DNA of 14,444 nt, from NCBI GenBank assembly GCA_002368575.1, contig DFEA01000064.1, positions 1-14,444 of the forward strand. Direction: 5' to 3'. Position 1 is the first letter of the stretch. Every line of letters starts with the position of its first letter. Position numbers and translations under genes: made by a program. Source of the DNA: Lachnospiraceae bacterium UBA3814 (lineage in GTDB: Bacteria; Bacillota; Clostridia; Lachnospirales; Lachnospiraceae). The notes under the pieces are model-generated. The model ran no database searches. It had not been told where the DNA came from and saw only the letters and a program-made list of their open reading frames with translations. This document shows, piece after piece, positions 1 to 5,678 of this stretch.

Positions 1-186
1 GGAGCGGTCTTCTCAAAGGAGCTTGCAGAACGCTTTTCACGGGCCGTTATAGACGACATAAAGCCAAGAGACTCATGGCGGGCAAGCAGGGCCTTCAGGC
101 AGCATATCGCGGTGGAAATGGCAAAGCGCGCTCTTACGAGGGCATATGAGCTTGCAGGGGGTGAAACTCATGAGCAGACAGTATAA
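1..186 (+). CDS. xdhB: Molybdenum hydroxylase FAD subunit, C-terminal end (partial, cut by window start)
   Basis: Frame 1 is open from base 1 to a TAA at 184-186, giving the last 61 residues of a protein whose start lies upstream. The segment IKPRDSWRASRAFRQHIAVE near the end is the typical ending of the CO-dehydrogenase-flavoprotein C-terminal domain found in XdhB/CoxM-type subunits, which carry FAD and pass electrons from the iron-sulfur clusters to NAD+. The next gene, encoding the [2Fe-2S] subunit, begins 17 nt before this stop, so the two are translationally coupled in one operon. The order FAD subunit then iron-sulfur subunit is common in xanthine dehydrogenase-type operons of Firmicutes. 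Substrate specificity cannot be read from this fragment; purine hydroxylation is inferred from guanine deaminase nearby. Confidence 0.85.
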   Translation, partial: GAVFSKELAERFSRAVIDDIKPRDSWRASRAFRQHIAVEMAKRALTRAYELAGGETHEQTV

Positions 187-667
187 GCTGGTACACTGTA
201 CGATCAACGGAAAAGAGGTCGAAAAAATGGTGGATGTCCGCGCTTCGCTGACCGATATGCTGCGCGATGATCATAACCTGACATCCGTCAAAAAGGGCTG
301 TGAGGTCGGAGAATGCGGGGCCTGCACAGTGCTAATAAACGGGGAGGCCTTTAATTCCTGTATTTATCTGGCGATCTGGGCGGAGGGAAAAAGGATAGAT
401 ACCCTGGAGGGGCTACTGTCTCCCGACGGGAAGCTCAGTGACATACAGGAGGCATTTATCGAAGAAAACGCTATCCAGTGCGGGTTCTGCACACCGGGCT
501 TCATAATGACTGCGGCTGAGATCATGAACACCGGCAGGTTCTTCTCGGAGGATGAGCTGAGAAAGCTGCTTTCGGGACATCTGTGCCGCTGTACGGGCTA
601 CGAGAACATCCTGCGTGCCGTCAAAAAAGTCATGTACAGAAGGCTTGGCAGGGAAAGCGCTTCCTGA
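170..667 (+). CDS. xdhC: Molybdenum hydroxylase [2Fe-2S] subunit (xanthine dehydrogenase type)
   Basis: This 165-residue protein is the electron-transfer subunit of a xanthine dehydrogenase-family enzyme. It relays electrons from the Mo site to FAD through two [2Fe-2S] clusters. The N-terminal plant-ferredoxin-like domain has Cys44, Cys49, Cys52 and Cys64 (CEVGECGAC...C). The C-terminal helical domain has Cys104, Cys107, Cys139 and Cys141 (CGFC and CRCTGY). All eight cluster ligands are present and the length is normal for the family. I chose ATG 170 because GGGGGTGAAACTC precedes it at good spacing and it lies inside the end of the FAD subunit gene; an in-frame ATG at 146 has no clear ribosome site. 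The gene ends 7 nt before the stop of a convergent minus-strand gene, so the operon finishes here. In E. coli naming this is XdhC; it is unrelated to the XdhC/CoxI chaperone further along. Nicotinate or other hydroxylases have near-identical small subunits, so the substrate is not certain. Confidence 0.93.
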   Translation: MSRQYKLVHCTINGKEVEKMVDVRASLTDMLRDDHNLTSVKKGCEVGECGACTVLINGEAFNSCIYLAIWAEGKRIDTLEGLLSPDGKLSDIQEAFIEENAIQCGFCTPGFIMTAAEIMNTGRFFSEDELRKLLSGHLCRCTGYENILRAVKKVMYRRLGRESAS

Positions 668-674
668 GCCTGCT

Positions 675-1820
675 TTATGGGAGGGGCCTTTCGGAAATGC
701 TTTTAACTGCGGCTGCGGCCCTGTCGATCTCAGCTTCTTCAGTAAAGCAGGAAAAGCTGAAACGAACGGCTCCCTGGGCTTTGGTTCCGAGGGCCCTGTG
801 AAGAAGCGGAGCGCAGTGCAGTCCCGGGCGCGTTGCTATCCCGAACTCATCCGACAGTATCCCGGAGACAAGTCCCGAATCCAGATCCCGGACATTGAGG
901 GAGACTATGCCCGCATGCTCTCCTTCAAAGTCTCCATATACCGTTATTCCGGGAATTCCCCTTACCTTTTCGTAAAACCGCAGGGTGAGCAGGGCTTCCC
1001 TTTCCGAGATCACGTTAAGGCCCTTTGAAGCAATAAAATCAACAGCCGCAGCCAGTCCTGCGATGCCTGGGCTGTTTAAGGTACCTGCCTCCAGACGCGC
1101 AGGATACCGGTCAGGCTGTCTGCAGAGACTGCTCTGCACCCCGGTGCCGCCGGACTTAAAGGGCTTTATATCAACACCCTCACGGATGCAGATGCCTCCG
1201 GTCCCCTGAGGGCCGAGCAGTCCCTTATGCCCTGTAAAGCACAGGACATCTATGCCGTGCTTCTGCATATCGACCTTTCGGGTCCCGGCTGTCTGAGCCG
1301 AATCGACTGCAAACAATGCATTATGAGAATGAGCAATCTGAGCTATACGGCTGATATCGAGGACATTGCCGGTAAGGTTTGAGGCATGGGTACAGACGAC
1401 AAGCTTCGTTTCGGGGCGCATCAAACGCTCAAAATCGGAATAATCCACTAAACCCCTGCGGGATGAAGACACAAGGTCCACGGCTACGTTTCGCTCCTCC
1501 CTTAGCCTGCAGAGGGGACGAAGGACGGAATTGTGCTCAAGCTCCGTGGATATCACATGATCCCCGGCTTCAAGGAGACCGGAAAGGACTATATTAAGGG
1601 ATTCGGTGATATTTGAGGTAAATATCACATGATCGGGCCGGGTGCAGTTGAAAAAGGCTGCAAGCCTTTCCCTGGCTTCATATACAGTACGCGAGGCATT
1701 GAGAGCGATGTCATGCGCTCCGCGGGAGGAGTTCCCCATGGTGTCAAGAGCAAGGAGCATTGCTTCCTTTACTGCCGAAGGCTTCTTAAGGGTTGTGGCC
1801 GCATTGTCAAGATATATCAA
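675..1820 (-). CDS. Class V aminotransferase / cysteine desulfurase family protein (TTG start)
   Basis: A PLP-dependent enzyme of the NifS/SufS-like fold, 381 residues from the TTG at 1820. It starts with MIYLDNAATT, the usual opening of the family. Asp173 (AVDSAQTAG) and the PLP lysine Lys199 (CFTGHKG) are in place, and Cys336 in RPGLHCAPLLH sits where SufS-type desulfurases carry the reactive cysteine. It should mobilise sulfur (or selenium) from cysteine (or selenocysteine). It lies among molybdenum hydroxylase genes and an XdhC-like chaperone, so its likely job is to supply the terminal sulfido or selenido ligand of the hydroxylase Moco. This sub-family is known from neighbourhoods of selenium-dependent molybdenum hydroxylases. 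It is the only minus-strand gene in the window, convergent with the [2Fe-2S] subunit and divergent from guaD. An in-frame GTG at 1925 would add 35 residues without family resemblance and has no ribosome site. Specific substrate is unproven. Confidence 0.88.
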   Translation of the reverse strand: MIYLDNAATTLKKPSAVKEAMLLALDTMGNSSRGAHDIALNASRTVYEARERLAAFFNCTRPDHVIFTSNITESLNIVLSGLLEAGDHVISTELEHNSVLRPLCRLREERNVAVDLVSSSRRGLVDYSDFERLMRPETKLVVCTHASNLTGNVLDISRIAQIAHSHNALFAVDSAQTAGTRKVDMQKHGIDVLCFTGHKGLLGPQGTGGICIREGVDIKPFKSGGTGVQSSLCRQPDRYPARLEAGTLNSPGIAGLAAAVDFIASKGLNVISEREALLTLRFYEKVRGIPGITVYGDFEGEHAGIVSLNVRDLDSGLVSGILSDEFGIATRPGLHCAPLLHRALGTKAQGAVRFSFSCFTEEAEIDRAAAAVKSISERPLP

Positions 1821-1825
1821 GGTAT

Positions 1826-1832
1826 CACCACC
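1826..1832 (-). promoter_or_regulatory. Ribosome binding site deciding the TTG start of the desulfurase-like gene
   Basis: On the minus strand GGTGGTG lies 5 nt before TTG 1820. The TTG begins the conserved MIYLDNAATT sequence, so this weak site supports TTG over the upstream in-frame GTG at 1925. No in-frame ATG is available near this point. Confidence 0.5.
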
Positions 1833-1932
1833 GTTATCATAATTGAGGGATGACGGGCCTGCGGCAAACGTAAGGCAATTGGTTGTGTCAGCCGCCTGTA
1901 AGCTGTCTGCCGCGGTATCTCTCACGGGAAAT

Positions 1933-1941
1933 ATTGTAGCA
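1933..1941 (-). promoter_or_regulatory. Candidate extended -10 promoter for the desulfurase-like gene
   Basis: Read on the minus strand, the bases are TGCTACAAT: an extended -10 element (TGn followed by TACAAT, one mismatch to TATAAT). No good -35 box lies at normal spacing, which is acceptable for extended -10 promoters. Transcription would start near 1926, essentially at the in-frame GTG 1925, leaving about a 105-nt leader before the preferred TTG start. The 202-nt gap between the two divergent start codons (1821-2022) otherwise holds a G/C-rich stretch at 1951-1976. I see no convincing promoter facing guaD. Confidence 0.4.
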
Positions 1942-2022
1942 TTTCAGCTTGTCCGGGGGAAGACCCGGGGCCGGGGATTTTCAGAATTAAAACATAGGAA
2001 GTTACATAACGAGAGGAACAGA

Positions 2023-3315
2023 ATGATAAATACAGAGAACAGTCTTATACTTCATGGGCCTGTGGCATACAGCAGGGGGCCGGATGAGCTTATTACCTTT
2101 GAGGATGCATACGCCGTATGCGTAAACGGGGTCTCTGAGGGTGTTTTTGAGAGCCTTCCGGAGGAATATAGAGGACTGCCCGTTGAGGATGTCCGTGGAA
2201 AGCTCATAATCCCGGGGCTTGTAGACCTGCATATCCATGCCCCTCAGTATCAGTTCAGGGGAATAGGGATGGATATGGAGCTTCTGCCCTGGCTTGCCTC
2301 CTATGCCTTTCCCGAGGAGGCCAGATACGCGGACATTGATTATGCCGCCGCGGCATATGCAATGTTTGTAAAGGAGCTCAGGCACAGCGCCACCACAAGA
2401 GCCTGTGTTTTTGCGACTGCCCATAAGGCGGCTACTCTTAAGCTGATGGAGCTTTTGGAGGAAAGCGGGCTTGTGACCTTTGTAGGGAAGGTCTGCATGG
2501 ACAGGAACGTGCCTGATTATTATGTGGAGAGCACCGAGGGCTCTCTTTCCGCGACCGGGGAGTGGCTGTCAGAGGCGGAAAAAGCCGGTTTTTTAAACAC
2601 ACATCCAATCATAACTCCTCGTTTTACCCCGGCCTGCACCAGAGAGCTTATGAGAGGACTTGCAGAGCTTTCAAGGGAGTATGCGGTTCCTGTGCAGTCT
2701 CACCTTTCGGAAAACCTGTCGGAGATAGAGCTGGTAAAGGAGCTTGAACCCGATACCTCCTGCTATGCCGACAGCTATGTCAGGGCCGGACTTATCAGAA
2801 AGGACTGTCCCTCTGTCATGGTTCACTGTGTATGGAGCGGTGAGGAGGAGCTGTCGATACTTAAGGAAAACGGGGTATTCATCGCCCACAGTCCCGAATC
2901 GAATATAAACCTCTGCTCGGGTGCGGCGCCCGTTAAAAAATATCTGGAGGCCGGGCTCAATACAGGGCTTGCAACCGATGTGGCAGGAGGCTCCTCCACA
3001 TCGATGTTTTCGGCAATAAGAAATGCCGTCTTCGCGTCGAAGCTTCGCTTCAGGCTCTATGACGGCAGCGTAAAGCCCCTGACCTTTTCCGAGGCCTTTT
3101 ACCTGGCAACCAAAGGAGGAGGGGCCTTCTTCGGAAAGGCGGGAAGCCTTGAAAAGGGCTATATGTTTGACGCCCTTATCCTTGACGAAAGCAGGATACC
3201 GACAATGAGAACAGATATGAATATCGCAGAGCGTCTGGAACGCTTCGTATACCTTGGACATGACAATGATATCGCGGGCAAGCTTGTCTGCGGGAAAAAA
3301 CTGTTTTGGAAATGA
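2023..3315 (+). CDS. guaD: Guanine deaminase
   Basis: A 430-residue amidohydrolase that deaminates guanine to xanthine and ammonia in the cytosol. The family signature PGLVDLHIHAPQ (residues 64-75) supplies metal ligands His70 and His72 and the guanine-deaminase-specific Gln75. PRFTPAC (199-205), QSHLSE (225-230; His227, Glu230), VHCVW (267-271; His268) and ATDVAGG (317-323; Asp319) complete the zinc and catalytic set. The length is normal. ATG 2023 is chosen because GAGAGG precedes it by 6 nt. The reading frame is open upstream to 1843, but that 60-residue extension resembles nothing and runs through the divergent promoter region. The gene lies next to xanthine dehydrogenase subunits and is followed 6 nt later by an XdhC-like chaperone, tying it to purine catabolism: guanine to xanthine, the hydroxylase substrate. 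Other amidohydrolases (SsnA, chlorohydrolases) are less likely given the HAPQ motif. Confidence 0.92.
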   Translation: MINTENSLILHGPVAYSRGPDELITFEDAYAVCVNGVSEGVFESLPEEYRGLPVEDVRGKLIIPGLVDLHIHAPQYQFRGIGMDMELLPWLASYAFPEEARYADIDYAAAAYAMFVKELRHSATTRACVFATAHKAATLKLMELLEESGLVTFVGKVCMDRNVPDYYVESTEGSLSATGEWLSEAEKAGFLNTHPIITPRFTPACTRELMRGLAELSREYAVPVQSHLSENLSEIELVKELEPDTSCYADSYVRAGLIRKDCPSVMVHCVWSGEEELSILKENGVFIAHSPESNINLCSGAAPVKKYLEAGLNTGLATDVAGGSSTSMFSAIRNAVFASKLRFRLYDGSVKPLTFSEAFYLATKGGGAFFGKAGSLEKGYMFDALILDESRIPTMRTDMNIAERLERFVYLGHDNDIAGKLVCGKKLFWK

Positions 3316-3321
3316 TCGGCT

Positions 3322-4344
3322 ATGAATGGATTTTTTAATGCTCTTACAAAGTGCGGAGACGACAGGGAGATACTGACCGTTACAGTGATAAGCGGAGCCT
3401 TTGCCGGAGAGAAGGCGATCCTTAACGGTAAGGCACCGGTATACTTTACAGCAGAGGACGGGTTCCTTAAGAAGCACGAGGCAGAGCTTGGTACCCTTTC
3501 GGGAGGCGGAAGGGAGCAGCTTTGCGGTATGGAGGTCTATACCGAGGTGACGGGCCGGAGAAATAAAATGGTGGTGTGCGGCTGCGGTCACGTGGCGATC
3601 CCCGTCATTAAGCTGGCAAAGCTTACGGGCTTTTATGTGACAGCTGTTGACGACAGACGGGAGTATACCGAAAAAGCGAAGGAGGCCGGGGCGGACAGGG
3701 TGATCGCAAAGCCCTTCGGGGAAGCCTTAAGGACTGTTGACGGGGACTGCTCTACTTATTTTGTTATAGTTACAAGAGGGCACAGCAGGGATATGGAGTG
3801 TCTTCTTGAGATAAACGGAAAGAGCCGGGCGTATGTGGGAATGCTGGGATCAAAAAACAGGGCTCTTCTTGCGAGGGAGGCCCTTAAGGAAATCGGGGCA
3901 GCAGGACTCTTTGAAGAACTGCATTCTCCCATCGGGCTCGATATAGGCTCCGAAACGCCGGAGGAGATAGCTGTTTCGATCCTTGCGGAAATAATCCGGA
4001 TAAAAAACCGGAAGAAGGTGCGTGTGATCCCCGAGGACATCCTGAAGGCCGTGCTGGGAGAGACAGAGGGCATAGCCCCGAATGAAAAGAAGATACTGGC
4101 GACCATTATAAGCAGAAGGGGAAGCGCACCAAGGGATACAGGCGCCAGGATGCTTATAACAAAGGACTGTACGGTAAACACCATAGGAGGGGGCCTTCTG
4201 GAAGCGCGGGTGATAAAAAAAGCGGGAGAAATGCTGAGCGCCGGCGCGGATAAGCCCGAGCTGTTAAGCCTGGAGCTGACACCTCATAATGGCGAGGGGG
4301 AGGTATGCGGCGGTACCGTTGAGATTCTCCTTGAGCCGTTTTAA
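3322..4344 (+). CDS. XdhC/CoxI-family Moco sulfuration chaperone (two CoxI-like segments around a Rossmann domain)
   Basis: A 340-residue protein of the XdhC/CoxI family, which binds Moco and helps insert the sulfurated cofactor into xanthine dehydrogenase-type enzymes, usually with a cysteine desulfurase. Residues about 15-78 form a degenerate XdhC/CoxI-like segment ending LCGMEVYTE. Residues about 83-226 form the Rossmann-type XdhC C-terminal domain (VVCGCGHVAIP 85-94, VTRGHSRD, YVGMLGSKNR 171-180, HSPIGLDIGSETPEEIA). Residues about 256-340 form a second, better conserved XdhC/CoxI segment with IISRRGSAPRDTGARML and EVCGGTVEILLEP. Cys68 and Cys329 occupy matching positions in the two copies. 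The usual order is CoxI domain then Rossmann domain, so the well conserved copy is at the unusual end. It starts 6 nt after guaD and is presumably co-transcribed. The ribosome site before ATG 3322 is weak, suggesting coupling to guaD. Confidence 0.85.
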   Translation: MNGFFNALTKCGDDREILTVTVISGAFAGEKAILNGKAPVYFTAEDGFLKKHEAELGTLSGGGREQLCGMEVYTEVTGRRNKMVVCGCGHVAIPVIKLAKLTGFYVTAVDDRREYTEKAKEAGADRVIAKPFGEALRTVDGDCSTYFVIVTRGHSRDMECLLEINGKSRAYVGMLGSKNRALLAREALKEIGAAGLFEELHSPIGLDIGSETPEEIAVSILAEIIRIKNRKKVRVIPEDILKAVLGETEGIAPNEKKILATIISRRGSAPRDTGARMLITKDCTVNTIGGGLLEARVIKKAGEMLSAGADKPELLSLELTPHNGEGEVCGGTVEILLEPF

Positions 4345-4363
4345 TGACTGTTTACCGGGAAGG

Positions 4364-4391
4364 AAAGTTTGAAAGTAAACTTTCAAACTTG
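4364..4391 (+). repeat. Perfect 11-bp hairpin with TAAA loop
   Basis: AAGTTTGAAAG at 4365-4375 and CTTTCAAACTT at 4380-4390 are exact reverse complements around a TAAA loop. The next bases are GATTGG, not a T run, so this does not look like an intrinsic terminator. It lies 20 nt after the stop of the XdhC-like gene and just before a second hairpin with the same loop. Confidence 0.85.
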
Positions 4392-4397
4392 ATTGGC

Positions 4398-4440
4398 GTG
4401 TCAGATACGAGCTCGAGTAAACTCGGCTCGTGCCTGACAC
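4398..4440 (+). repeat. Long hairpin with TAAA loop directly before the MoeA-like gene's ribosome site
   Basis: Left arm 4398-4417 (GTGTCAG, then ACGAGC, then CGAG) pairs with right arm 4422-4440 (CTCG, GCTCGT, CTGACAC) around loop TAAA 4418-4421. The stem has one 2-base mismatch (AT against GC) and one bulged T. It ends one base before the ribosome site GGAGG at 4442-4446. Both hairpins of this gap share the loop-spanning core AGTAAACT. No T run follows the stem. It could tune translation or transcript stability, or be a DNA site; the sequence alone cannot decide. Confidence 0.85.
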
Positions 4441-4452
4441 TGGAGGACAAAG

Positions 4453-5490
4453 ATGATGAAGCTTATAAGGATCGAAGAGGCAGTGGGACAGATCCTCTGT
4501 CACGATATGACAAGGATCGTTCCGGGTGAATATAAGGATGCAGCCTTCAGGAAGGGGCATGTGATAACCGAGGAGGATATTCCCGTGCTGAAGTCCATGG
4601 GAAAGGACCATATCTATGTCTGGGAAAATGATGAGAATATGCTCCACGAAAATGAGGCCGCAAAGCTCCTGTACGGACTCTGCGCCGGGGAGCATATGCA
4701 TCCGACTCCGCCAAAGGAAGGAAAGATAGAGCTCATAGCCGATATTTCCGGGCTGTTTAAGGTGGACAGAAAAAAGCTCCTAAGGCTCAATTCCATCGGT
4801 GAGCTGATGGTGGCCTCAAGGCACGGGGATTTTCCCGTGAGTGAGGGAGACAGGCTTGCGGGCACCAGGATAATCCCGCTTGTGATCGATAAAAAAAGAA
4901 TGGAAGAGGCCAGAGAGGCTGCGGCAGGGGGGCCTGTATTTCGCATTCTTCCCTTTCTTAAGAAGCGCGCGGGGATAGTCACCACCGGAAATGAGGTATA
5001 TCACGGGAGGATAAGCGATGCCTTTACCCCTGTGATCTTAAGCAAGCTTGAGGAATACGGGGCGGAGACGGTCGGGCACGAGATAAGTGATGACGACAGT
5101 GAGCATATACGGAATGCAATAAAAAAGCTTTTAAAAAAGGGAGCTGATATGATAATCTGTACGGGGGGGATGAGCGTTGATCCTGACGACAGGACTCCCG
5201 CCGCGATACGTGACACCGGTGCGGAAATAATAAGCTACGGAGCGCCCGTGCTTCCGGGAGCCATGTTCATGTTAAGCTATTACGGCGACAGTCATATTCC
5301 GATAATCGGGGTACCCGGCTGCGCGATGTACAATAAAAGAACGGTGCTCGATCTGGTGCTCCCCCATCTGTTTTCGGATGATCTGCTCAGGAAGGTTGAT
5401 CTGGATGCACTGGGAGAAGGCGGCCTGTGCTTAAACTGTGAGGTCTGTCATTTTCCGCTATGCGGTTTTGGAAAGGGAAACTCGTGTTAG
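4453..5490 (+). CDS. MoeA-like molybdopterin-binding protein with Cys-rich C-terminal tail
   Basis: A 345-residue protein with the MoCF/MogA-type molybdopterin-binding fold in its second half: GIVTTGNEVY (174-183), ICTGGMSVDPDDRTP (235-249), PVLPGAM (265-271) and GVPG (286-289). The N-terminal part (VGQILCHDMTRIVPGEYK, then FRKGHVITEED) resembles the MoeA entry segment. MoeA ligates molybdenum to molybdopterin; this protein is shorter than typical MoeA (around 400 residues) and lacks the usual C-terminal beta domain. Instead it ends in GLCLNCEVCHFPLCGFGKG, with Cys326, Cys329, Cys332 and Cys337, and a terminal Cys345. ATG 4453 has GGAGG at 6 nt; ATG 4456 is equally possible. Structured intergenic regions of 108 nt and 188 nt lie on either side. 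The role is probably Mo insertion or Moco handling for the nearby hydroxylase; whether it is a true MoeA or a specialised paralogue is open. Confidence 0.85.
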   Translation: MMKLIRIEEAVGQILCHDMTRIVPGEYKDAAFRKGHVITEEDIPVLKSMGKDHIYVWENDENMLHENEAAKLLYGLCAGEHMHPTPPKEGKIELIADISGLFKVDRKKLLRLNSIGELMVASRHGDFPVSEGDRLAGTRIIPLVIDKKRMEEAREAAAGGPVFRILPFLKKRAGIVTTGNEVYHGRISDAFTPVILSKLEEYGAETVGHEISDDDSEHIRNAIKKLLKKGADMIICTGGMSVDPDDRTPAAIRDTGAEIISYGAPVLPGAMFMLSYYGDSHIPIIGVPGCAMYNKRTVLDLVLPHLFSDDLLRKVDLDALGEGGLCLNCEVCHFPLCGFGKGNSC

Positions 5491-5497
5491 TAAAGTA

Positions 5498-5542
5498 GTG
5501 TCCTCCATGTCCTCGAAGAAGGATTTTGACCTTGGAGGACAC
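5498..5542 (+). repeat. 10-bp inverted repeat in the modA leader
   Basis: GTGTCCTCCA (5498-5507) and TGGAGGACAC (5533-5542) are perfect reverse complements separated by 25 nt. The inner segment can add a small AAGG/CCTT hairpin (5519-5522 with 5530-5533) if the outer stem is not formed. The GGACAC part (5537-5542) can also pair with GTGTCC at 5556-5561, a competing hairpin with a 13-nt loop. Confidence 0.85.
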
Positions 5543-5591
5543 ATTAGCTAACGAGGTGTCCATGAACTAGATGTAGAGAAGTAAGTATCAC

Positions 5592-5611
5592 TTCGAGGAC
5601 ATGTCCTCGAA
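5592..5611. repeat. Perfect 20-bp palindrome in the modA leader
   Basis: The halves TTCGAGGACA and TGTCCTCGAA are exact reverse complements with no spacer. Such symmetry is typical of an operator for a dimeric repressor or activator. CATGTCCTCGAA (5600-5611) recurs exactly at 5506-5517, 94 bp upstream, so a second half-site exists. As RNA it could form an 8-bp stem with loop CATG. Confidence 0.85.
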
Positions 5612-5663
5612 CGAAAAACACAGTAGTTTCGGTGCTTTCAGCCCCGGAACACGAGTTTCAATT

Positions 5664-5670
5664 AGGAGGT
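5664..5670 (+). promoter_or_regulatory. Strong ribosome binding site of modA
   Basis: AGGAGGT lies 8 nt before ATG 5679. It fixes the modA start there rather than at the in-frame ATG 5601, which falls inside the 20-bp palindrome. The lipoprotein signal peptide also begins at 5679. Confidence 0.85.
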
Positions 5671-5678
5671 GGTTGTTT

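Larger units (their letters stand above)
5491..5678 (+). promoter_or_regulatory. Structured leader of modABC: candidate cis-regulatory RNA or operator region
   Basis: This 188-nt gap between the MoeA-like gene and modA holds several interlocking inverted repeats. These are 5498-5507 with 5533-5542 (10 bp), 5506-5518 with 5591-5603 (13 bp, enclosing 72 nt), 5537-5542 with 5556-5561 (6 bp), and a 20-bp palindrome at 5592-5611. Some pairings exclude each other, as expected of a switching RNA, but no hairpin followed by a T run is visible. Position before a molybdate importer suggests control by molybdate or Moco. I do not recognise the sequence pattern of the known Moco riboswitch. A TTGACC at 5526-5531 could be a -35 box, but the matching -10 (TAACGA) is poor. 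Function is inference; the repeats are seen directly. Confidence 0.5.

Noticed and set aside
661..680. Shared bidirectional terminator between the convergent genes ending at 667 and 675
   Set aside because: Only 7 nt separate the stops, and no stable hairpin with T runs is visible on either strand.
1951..1976. G-rich stretch with possible G-quadruplex or CCGGG/CCCGG hairpin
   Set aside because: Only three long G runs lie close together, and the hairpin stem is 5 bp. Both could arise by chance in this base composition.
1980..2008. TTCAGA-17-TACATA as a guaD promoter
   Set aside because: The -35 match is poor, and the predicted transcript start would fall on the ribosome site itself.
1843..2022. 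60-residue upstream extension of guaD
   Set aside because: No family similarity, and it covers the divergent promoter region. ATG 2023 has a good GAGAGG site and gives the normal protein length.
4344..4529. Small ORF of 61 codons starting at the TAATG overlap after the XdhC-like gene
   Set aside because: It runs through both hairpins and ends out of frame inside the MoeA-like gene. It has no ribosome site of its own and no recognisable sequence. A coupled leader peptide cannot be excluded, but support is too thin.
4441..5507. 9-bp inverted repeat TGGAGGACA/TGTCCTCCA flanking the MoeA-like gene, as a mobile or invertible element
   Set aside because: The left copy is the ribosome site and the right copy belongs to the leader hairpin. 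It is short, there is no recombinase, and there is no target duplication.
5601..5678. 26-residue upstream extension of modA from ATG 5601
   Set aside because: The ATG lies in the centre of the 20-bp palindrome with no ribosome site, and it would bury the lipoprotein signal peptide. ATG 5679 has AGGAGGT at 8 nt.
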